Origin: Corydoras sp. C115
Lineage: Eukaryota > Chordata > Actinopteri > Siluriformes > Callichthyidae
Direction: 5' to 3'
Assembly: GCA_019802505.1 (NCBI GenBank)
Contig: JAFMOC010000059.1
Span: 1,498,180-1,562,179, forward strand
Length of the DNA: 64,000 nucleotides
The first letter of the stretch is position 1. The number at the start of each line of letters is the position of its first letter. The notes beneath the pieces are model-generated. The model was not told the DNA's origin. It worked only from the letters and a program-made list of their open reading frames with translations, and ran no database searches. Below are positions 56,788 through 64,000 of this stretch, piece by piece. A program made the translations under genes and the position numbers.

Positions 56788-59700
56788 GGCGGCACGGTGG
56801 CTTAGTGGTTTAGCACGTTCGCCTCTCAGCGCTAGGGATTCCCGGGTCGAATCCCCATCTGGGTGGAGTTTCCATGTTCTCCCCGTGTCCGCGTGGGTTT
56901 CGCGGTGGGTTCCGCGTGGGTTCCGCAATTGAATTCTCCAAATTGCCCCATATAGTGTGTGTGTGTGAGTGAGTGTGTGCCCAGCGATGGATTGGCGCCC
57001 TGTCCTGGGTGTATCTGCCCAGCGCCCGAAACGTGGGCATGGGGAACCCTACCGCAACCCTACTAGAGGATAAAGCATGAGATTAATGAATGAATATGTG
57101 TATATATATATATTTATACAATTAAGCTGAAAAATTAATCGTTGATGACAACACATGAATCAATAAAAACATTAACAATTATTTAACTAATTTGTGGTAA
57201 TAAATTTTGTTTTCTATGGATAAATTGCCCATTTTGTGCTAAATTTTATACTTCACAAGCAGAATTAATTACTTTTGATGACAATATATGAATTAATTAA
57301 AAGATACACCAATAAAAATAAATAAAACATTTTAAATTACAAAAATGTTTGTTTTTTTATATTTATTGAATAAAAAGAGAAATAGGATAAAGGAATTTAA
57401 CACGATAGGGGTGTTTTTTTAAATATTTTTTTATTTATTTATTTTTATACTAAGGTGTTTCTGAAAAAGATGTGTTTTATTTCTTAAAGATGGCAAATGA
57501 CTCCGCCTTACGGACAGAGTTGGGAAGATCGTTCCACCATTTTGCAGTGAGAATTAGCAACTGAATCGGGCGAATCGGGTGAGCGAGGTGAACGTGTTTC
57601 ACAATGAATGGAAATACACCGGGACCTTTCGGTGGTGGATGTGTAAATGATATCTCATGCTCCCTGAACCACTTTTACATTTCTAATCCTTTAGTTGTGT
57701 CTCTGTATATAATCTCAGCACATCATCTATAAACCCCCTCAATGCGTACGTGTGAGATGACAGTCACCTGGCTGTGTTGAGAGGAGCACCATTTCTGGTC
57801 CACTGTATGTTGATGGAACTAACAGCGGTGACGGGCAGGATGGTGCAGTGAAGCCTGACACTGTGACCTGCACGAGCATCAACCACCGAAGAACCAGAGC
57901 GATCAATACTGAACCTGACAGAAACCAGAGAGCACCATCATACAGCATGCAGCATGCACGGGTACGATGATGGGTCATTAGCTTTAATTAGGTGTAAATA
58001 CTAAATACCTGGGAGGTATGACGATCAGAGAGTCTGCTGGATCCGTCCTGTCTGCAAGGCAAGGGAATAAAAACAACAACAAAAACACTTTTTTAAAAGT
58101 GACGTATAATATTCTGTGTGTGGAGCTACACAATGTCTGTAATACACACCCCATGGCAACAGGACTTTGGAATAAGCTGATTTAAAGACATGAGGACGAA
58201 AATCACCTGACACTGAAAGGTAGATGTAGCGGTGGTCTCGTTCACGCCCTCGTGTGGCCACACACAGCAGCCAGCCAAAGTCCTCCTGCTTCAAGGGGCC
58301 CACCAGCAGGGATCCGTTGGGCTGCTGTCTGTGTCTGCGGTGCAAGATATAGCCGGACTTCGTTACATGGACAACAAGCTGCCACAACCTCAGTACTGAG
58401 CACACATTACCATGACAGATGTTGGCTTTTGCATCTTTATACTTAATTCTTTGGGATCAATAAACTATCCATCGATCTCTATATATCTCTAGATTTTTTT
58501 TTTCAAATATATTTTTATTGTGAAAAAGATACAGTACAATAGTAACAACTGTAAAAAATACAACTTTTATTTTCCATTATTTTTTAAACATATAATTATA
58601 CACACAGGCACTTAAAATAAAAAGAACCAAATTAAAATAATATTTACAACACAAAGAAGCTGATGATGAACCTACCTCGATGCATCCAGGGGTACGCCGT
58701 CTCTTCTCCATTCCACTGTCACGGTGGAAGATGGGGGTGGGTGCACATTGCAGGGCAACACTACCAGCTGGCCAACTACACCCTCCACCTTAGAAGGGTC
58801 CGACTTGTCTATACTCAGACCCACGGCAGGCCAACTGAAGCAGGGCAGACCAGAAGAGAGGCAAACACAATGCAGGGAGACGGGACCGGAAAGACATGCA
58901 GACAGGAGGTGAAAACATAAAAGAAAAGGGAGAGAGAGAAGAACCAATGGTTTACTTTATGCTTCACTACAGATCAGAAAGCATAAAGATCAGACTTGAT
59001 TTGGCTTTGACCACAGAAATGGAACCTTCTGTGTCTTCTGTTTCATTCGGACAGCAAACATCATGACATCACATGAAGAGGACAGAAATGTAAAACCAGT
59101 ATTAATTAATAAAGTCCTGCTTTGGGTTACAGATTGTCCATCACCAAAATACAAATTATACAGTATTAGTCAAAAGTTAGGCCACGCCCCCGTTTTCACC
59201 GTCGTCTATTTCCTCTACTTAGATGGAGTTTGTAGTTCTACAATTACAGACTGAAGTCCATCTGTGTTCTTTGTTGCTGTTCGCCCCCTGTTGGTTCTCA
59301 GGAGCATCACAGAACAGGTATCATTTGGGTGGTGGATTGTTTATTGTCAGTTCTGCAGTGACACTGATGTGGTGAGGGGGGGGGGGGGTTTAGTGCAGCA
59401 GAGCTGATGTAGATTCATTTAAACACCTCAGAGACACTGCTGGGATAGGACTAATGCCCACAACAAATAATCCCTGCTCTGTGGTGGTACCATTAAGGTC
59501 ATGACCATTAGAACAGAGAACACAGTATGTACAATAGTCCACAAACAGATGGACTCCAGAATGTTACTGTAAAAGTCCATCTTTACAGTAAGAACATGGA
59601 CAATAAGTGGAGCAAAAAGGAGGCGTGTCCAAACTACTACATACGTGGTCCTGTAGGTCAAGATTTACAAAAACATGCTGCCCACAAATTCTTCACATAC

Positions 59701-62700
59701 AGCAGAACCTGGTACTCTTTTAACCTTTTGACTTCTCCTACCATCCATTCATCCATCCATACATTATCTTCTGCTTTATCCTCTATTAGGGTCGTGGGGG
59801 GGTTCCCCATGCCCATCCAGGGGAGAACGTTTCGGGCGCTGGGCAGATACACCCAGGACAGGACGAATATCTATCACTGGGCACACACACACTCACTCAC
59901 ACAAAACACTCTATCTAAATGGGGCAATTTGGAGAATTTAATTTACCATGATGCATGTTTTTGGACTGTGGGAGGAAACCAGAGAACCCGGAGGAAACCC
60001 ATGCAGACAGGGGGAGAATGGAAACTCCACCCAGATTGGGATTCGAACTGGGAATCCCCAGCGCTGAGAGGAGAACCTGCTAATCACTAAGCCACCCCGA
60101 CTTCTCCTACCAATTTTAATGAATGTTATTCAGCGACGGCCAAGTACAAGTCTCCAAGACCCCAGACATGCATCGGTTAGTAATATAGGCTTTAAAAACC
60201 AACATGCAGTTTGTACTTTCAAGGCATTTTACTATAAAACCAGCAGGACTAATCTCTGAGTTTTAAAGCCATTTGTCTGTAATTCAGCCTCTGAGCTGTG
60301 AATTCATTTATGTAACTCATATTCAACCTTCCAACATCCTATCAGCAACTGCATTGAGATTCGTATCATCATCATATCAATTTAACTTGAGTATTACCAG
60401 CTCCTCATCCATAACACTGCCAGAGCACTGCGGCATCAACAATTACTGGACAGAACCGGGATTTCTATTTGACCGGTGCCCTTTTTCCATTGGCCAGTTT
60501 TCCACGATGGCCTCACTGAACTGAACTCATTCATTCATCCATTGTCTCCCGCTTTATCCTCTATTAGGGTCGCGGTGGGGTTCCCCATGCCCATCCAGGG
60601 GAGAACGTCTCGGGCGCTGGGCAGAAAGACCCAGGACAGGGGGGCAATCCATCGCTGGGTACACACTCACACACTCAAACACACTCTATATGGGGCAATT
60701 TAGAGAACTCAATTAACTTGATCCATGTTTTTGGACTGTGGGAGGAAACCGGAGAACCCGGAGGAAACCCACGCAGACACGGGGAGAACATGGAAACTCC
60801 ACCCAGATGGGGATTCGAACCGGGAATCCCTAGCGCTGAGAGGCGAACGTGCTAAACCACTAAGCCACCTGAACTGAACTGATATAGTTTTTTAAATTTG
60901 GAAATTGGACATTTGATCTGAATGCAATTTATACACTTTGGATGCTGCTTGATCACTCAAGGAGGATGAGTTCCCCAATAAGTCATTCGTTCACCGTCAT
61001 TCACCGTCATTCACCGTCATTCGGCTTGTTCTTTGGGGGTTCTGGCTTAGAACAATGTAAAGCTGCTTAGAGACAATGACCTATTGTAAAAAGCTCTATA
61101 TAAATACATCTGAGTAGCAAAAAGGTCAAAGGCAGCTCAACTGTCTACAGGACAATCATTGCTCTATTATGACTGTGGTCTTTGTGGAAAAACCATGTAG
61201 AAGAGATTATTTCACCAATATTGTTATGCTGAAAAACTTTCCTTACTATAAAGCATGGTGATGTCAGCTTCACGTCATGAGGATGTTTCCCATCAGCTTT
61301 AACATGGCAATCATTCAGGGTTTAAGGGTAAATGACTCAAGATTTCAGGCGCTGGGCAGATACACCCAGGACAGGGCACCAATCTATCGTTGGGCACACA
61401 CTCACTCACTCACACAGACACACTTTATATGGGGCAATTTGGAGAATTCAATTGACATTTAACCATGTTCTTTGGACTGCGGGAGGCATTTATATATATA
61501 TATATATGTTTATATAAATAAAGTGCATGTGAGTGCATTTTGGTCATCTGAGGCAGGATGGCATAAACACACAGACAAAAGCTGCACTGTATGAAATAAA
61601 GTCAGTTTACTTTATTCGTCTGAACGACATCAGTAATCACAATGAGCAGCAGACAAAACATTCTCTGTATGAACAGCGGACAGCAGAAATGAAAGAAAGA
61701 GTTCTGATTCAGTCCCACAATGCAGAATGTCCTACAGAGGCTTAAAGCTGGTAGTACATTTTTGGAGGAAAAATTTGGAACCATTTGAAGAACATTCAAG
61801 CATCTGCTGTATGGACCGTACTGCAGGTGCAAACAAGAGAATCCATACTATCTTAAAAAGCTGCATTACAAACCACCAGAGTTCAAATGTACTGTACGTG
61901 ATGATAGAGCATGTTTTTGGTTGCCAGATTTTTACCTAAGCTTCATTTTGTAGGAACATTATACAGCAATATAATCAGGGATTATAAACTAGGGGTTCTA
62001 GTGGCGATCCAGTAAGTATCGTTTAACCAATAAGACAGTGTAAAGTAACCACAGAACCTCAAAAGAGTAACGTCGGTCATGTTACAAATGTCAATTGAGG
62101 TATGAGGTCACACCTCCACTGTCTCCAAGTTACATTGTTTAATAAAAGTCTGATGTTTTTAATGTATAGACCGTATTGCAGGTGCAAACAAGAGGTCTTA
62201 GAGAATCCATACAATCTTAAAAGGCTGCTTTATAAACCACCAGAGTTTAAATGTACTGTATGTGATGATATTATAGCATGTTTTTGGTTGCCAGATTATT
62301 AACTAGGGGTTCTAGTGGCGATCAAGTAAGTACCGTTTAACCAATAAGACAGTGTGAAGTAACCACATAACCTCAAAAGAGTCAAAAAGCTGCATTACAA
62401 ACCACTAGAGTTCAAATGTACTGTACGTGATGATAGAGCATGTTTTTGGTTGCCAGATTTTTACCTAAGCTTCATTTTGTAGGTACATTATAGCAATATA
62501 ATCAGGGATTATAAACTAGGGGTACTAGTGGCGATCAAGTAAGTACCGTTTAACCAATAAGTCACATTTAACCAATAAGACAGTGTGAAGTAACCACACA
62601 ACTTCAAAAGTGTCACGTCGGTCATGTTACAAATGTCAATTGAGGTACGAGGTCACACCCCTACTGTCTCCAAGTTACACTGTTTAATAAAAGTTTAATG

Positions 62701-63366
62701 TTTTTAATGTATAGACCGTGTTACAGGTGCAAACAAGAGTTTTTAGAGAATCCATACAATCTTAAAAGGCTGCTTTATAAACCACCAGAGTTCAAATGTA
62801 CTGTATGTGATGATAGAACATGTTTTTGGTTGCCAGATTATTGACTAGGGGTTCTAGTGGCGATCCAGTAAGTATCGTTTAACCAATAAGACAGTGTAAA
62901 GTAACCACATAACCTCAAAAGTGTCACGTCGGTCATGTTACAAATGTCAATTGAGGTACGAGGTCACACCCCCCCCCCCACTGTCTCCAAGTTACACTGT
63001 TTAATACAAGTCTAATGTTTTTAATGTATAGACCGTGTTACAGGTGCAAACAAGAGTTCTTAGAGAATCCATACAATCTTAAAAGGCTGCTTTATAAACC
63101 ACCAGAGTTCAAATGTACTGTATGTGATGAGAGAGCATGTTTTGGTTGCCAGATTATTAACTATAGCACTATAATCCAGGGGTTACACTGTTCTTTTAAA
63201 AAAATGTACACTTCTATAAAAAACCTCAAATCAAACTTAAAATTACGTTTAAAACTAGATTCCCTGAAATAAAACAAGGACTAAAAAAATTAGTAAGAAT
63301 TTTAATGAAATTACCATGATGCCTTTTTCAGCCTAATACCATGTGCATGGGCAAGGATTGGCCGGT

Positions 63367-63407
<41 letters not shown>

Positions 63408-63791
63408 TCAGTTACTAATCAAGCCTCCTCAGTTTAAGACAAAGGGCACTACCTAGGGCTCTCCTACACTCTTACCTGCCACTGGAGCTGGCCCGGCTGC
63501 ACGGTTTTGGACGCGGTTCGGCGGACTGGCGGCTGAACCCTGGTACGCTGCCCGTTCCATGACGTGTTTGAAACCCAGCCAGGAGGGACTGTACCCCGTG
63601 GAGGGGGGGTTGACGGCTCTGACACGTTCGCTGACATTCTTCTAACGTAGCGAAGTTGTTGCTGTTGCCGTGGGCAGCCACCCGTAACCAGAAGTGCACA
63701 CACTGGGAGGAGGACGGGTTGTAGTAGTAGCGAGCGGTCCAGTCATCACACACCCGATTGTGTGAGGCAGATCACATGGTGCGGCGCTGGG
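53876..63791 (-). CDS. papln: Papilin, 3' part of the gene
   Basis: Papilin is a secreted extracellular-matrix protein related to ADAMTS-like proteins. The window has its C-terminal part on the reverse strand, in exons 63791-63476, 58834-58676, 58334-58207, 58051-58009, 57914-57768, 56557-56430, 56344-56236, 55257-55094 and 54048-53876. Splice phases agree throughout the eight downstream exons. The domain order Kunitz - Ig - Ig - Ig - PLAC identifies papilin. Upstream thrombospondin-repeat exons lie beyond the right edge. The Kunitz exon is frame-disrupted as given; the rest is intact. The gene points toward the TRB locus and ends about 3.4 kb from V17's leader. Confidence 0.9.
54359..54701 (+). 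repeat. SINE with 13-bp target duplication
   Basis: Complete forward copy in the last papln intron. GGAATTGGTCCTC flanks it (54346-54358 and 54702-54714). Confidence 0.93.
55094..56344 (-). CDS. papln: papln Ig domain 3 (two exons)
   Basis: Exons 56344-56236 and 55257-55094. First Cys in AQLPCAAS, Trp in IAWSKNG across the intron, second Cys in EGSYTCNAYV. I-set type. The joined codon at the boundary gives Lys. A SINE (55505-55848) lies in the intron. Confidence 0.9.
55505..55848 (+). repeat. SINE with 12-bp target duplication
   Basis: Complete forward copy. TATTTACATTAT flanks it (55493-55504 and 55849-55860). Confidence 0.93.
56430..57914 (-). CDS. papln: papln Ig domain 2 (two exons)
   Basis: Exons 57914-57768 and 56557-56430. 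First Cys in RLHCTILP, Trp in IQWTRNG, second Cys in SGIYTCTAS. The intron holds a TA microsatellite and a SINE. Confidence 0.9.
56725..57092 (+). repeat. TA microsatellite followed by a SINE
   Basis: (TA)n at 56725-56782, then a forward SINE (56787-57092) with a short deletion and local GTGGGTTTCGCG duplications. Confidence 0.88.
57093..57767. other. papln intron sequence
   Basis: AT-rich. 57460-57600 contains a GTTCCACCATTTTGCAG-type segment that resembles a dispersed-repeat 3' part, like 8640-9070; not assigned. Confidence 0.45.
58009..58051 (-). CDS. papln: papln linker exon
   Basis: A 43-bp exon between Ig1 and Ig2 coding DRTDPADSLIVIPP, in phase with both neighbours. Confidence 0.82.
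58207..58834 (-). CDS. papln: papln Ig domain 1 (two exons)
   Basis: Exons 58834-58676 and 58334-58207. First Cys in LVVLPCNVH, Trp in VEWRRDG, second Cys in FGWLLCVAT. The split falls at an Arg codon, the same place as in Ig2. Confidence 0.9.
59170..59640. mobile_element. Palindromic MITE, complete copy
   Basis: About 470 bp with long inverted arms: the left begins AAAAGTTAGGCCACGCC and includes GATGGAGTTTGTAG...TCCATCTGTG; the right is the complement (CACAAACAGATGGA...GGAGGCGTGTCCAAACT). It has no coding capacity. Four partial relatives lie at 4440, 35628, 46626 and 51245. Superfamily not determined. Confidence 0.82.
59744..60098 (-). repeat. SINE with 14-bp target duplication
   Basis: Reverse copy in the large papln intron. 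GACTTCTCCTACCA flanks it (59730-59743 and 60099-60112). Confidence 0.93.
60528..60869 (-). repeat. SINE with 11-bp target duplication
   Basis: Reverse copy. TGAACTGAACT flanks it (60517-60527 and 60870-60880). Confidence 0.93.
60881..61342. other. papln intron sequence
   Basis: No gene. A 12-bp unit TCATTCACCGTC is repeated at about 60986-61021. Confidence 0.6.
61343..61486 (-). repeat. SINE fragment
   Basis: Middle part of a reverse SINE, ending at GGACTGCGGGAGG before a short TA run. Confidence 0.82.
61795..63175 (+). repeat. ~317-bp tandem repeat with a conserved frame
   Basis: Four to five copies, some partial, of a unit holding AGGTGCAAACAAGAG, ACCACCAGAGTTCAAATGTA and GTTCTAGTGGCGATC. 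Copies begin near 61800 (damaged), 62153, 62385 (partial), 62698 and 63015. Two copies contain the same 48-codon frame (62153-62302 in a 49-codon version, and 62698-62844); the fifth diverges near its end. Confidence 0.88.
63365..63406. repeat. (TG)n microsatellite
   Basis: About 20 TG units in the papln intron next to the Kunitz exon. Confidence 0.96.
63476..63791 (-). CDS. papln: papln Kunitz exon, frame disrupted
   Basis: Acceptor TTCCACCAG before 63791 and donor GTAAGA after 63476. The Kunitz (BPTI-type protease-inhibitor) signature is plain but spread over frames: CDLPHTIG in one, CDDWTARYYYNPSSSQC in the next, then the FWYGGCHGN region with three surplus bases, then NNFATLEECQRTC. I count one missing base near 63745 and three extra bases between 63675 and 63695. 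These may be read or assembly errors, or a decayed domain. After the domain the frame runs on through a Pro/Arg/Ser-rich linker. Confidence 0.8.
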
Positions 63792-63873
63792 CTGGTGGAA
63801 ACACACAGTGGTTAGAACATATAAAGTTTCATAACAGAAGTATCTTAAAGCAATAAGGTACGAGAGGGCGTGG

Positions 63874-64000
63874 CATTCATTCATTCATTCATTCAATTTT
63901 ATGGTCCACTTAATCCTTCTACTTTCATGGTCGCCGGTTTTTTTTCGGGACTGGGGAATCCCACATGCCCATCCAGGGAAGAACTTTTTGGCCCCGCCCC
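63874..64000 (-). repeat. SINE, cut by window edge
   Basis: Tail-side part of a diverged reverse copy running off the right edge. Confidence 0.8.

Noticed and set aside
60986..61021. CRISPR-like short repeats
   Set aside because: Contiguous 12-bp units without spacers in a vertebrate intron; a simple tandem repeat.

Overview
The window is teleost genomic DNA. Genes are split by GT-AG introns, many teleost-type transposons are present, and V, D, J and C gene segments carry recombination signal sequences (RSS). One tRNA-like SINE family occurs in roughly forty copies. I cannot name the species; an ostariophysan fish is only a guess from the SINE style.

The window holds most of a T-cell receptor beta (TRB) locus. 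Positions 1-24000 carry 15 V segments or relics on the + strand (called V1-V15 here by position). Nine have a convincing leader and an open V exon with a 22-24-spacer RSS. V10 and V12 have an open V exon but an uncertain leader. V2, V3 and V14 are disrupted and V13 is a fragment. A single 12-bp D segment (26349-26360) has textbook 12- and 23-RSSs and the sequence known from vertebrate D-beta. Next comes an unusually long array of 25 J segments (26730-34194), partly built by tandem duplication, and then the four exons of a first constant gene (36166-37329). A second, smaller cluster follows: three J segments (37779-39217), no D that I can find, and a second constant gene (40857-42391). Its transmembrane segment lacks the lysine at the usual place. 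Two intact V genes lie downstream in inverted orientation (48100-48529 and 50061-50491), so they would have to rearrange by inversion. Between C2 and these V genes, a GC-richer block at 43500-43830 carries paired ETS/RUNX composite sites, an E-box and a CRE-like site. It is a candidate TRB enhancer, where E-beta lies in mammals.

From 53876 to 63791, on the - strand, lies the 3' part of papilin (papln): a Kunitz exon, three Ig domains each split over two exons, and a PLAC exon with the stop codon. The Kunitz exon needs four one-base corrections to read as a normal domain. The large intron after it contains a roughly 317-bp tandem repeat that keeps a 48-codon reading frame. A 35-bp minisatellite lies just beyond the gene's 3' end.

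The rest is mostly mobile DNA: nested insertions with visible target-site duplications (SINE in LINE, a hAT-type element in a SINE, a LINE in a SINE), a palindromic MITE family, and long TA, CA and AAT microsatellites. Long open frames in the TA/CA tracts and in the SINEs are not genes.

The gene segments would work together as follows: RAG joins D to one of the J segments and then a V to DJ under the 12/23 rule; RNA splicing joins the J (phase 1) to the first C exon; the product pairs with TCR alpha and CD3 at the T-cell surface.
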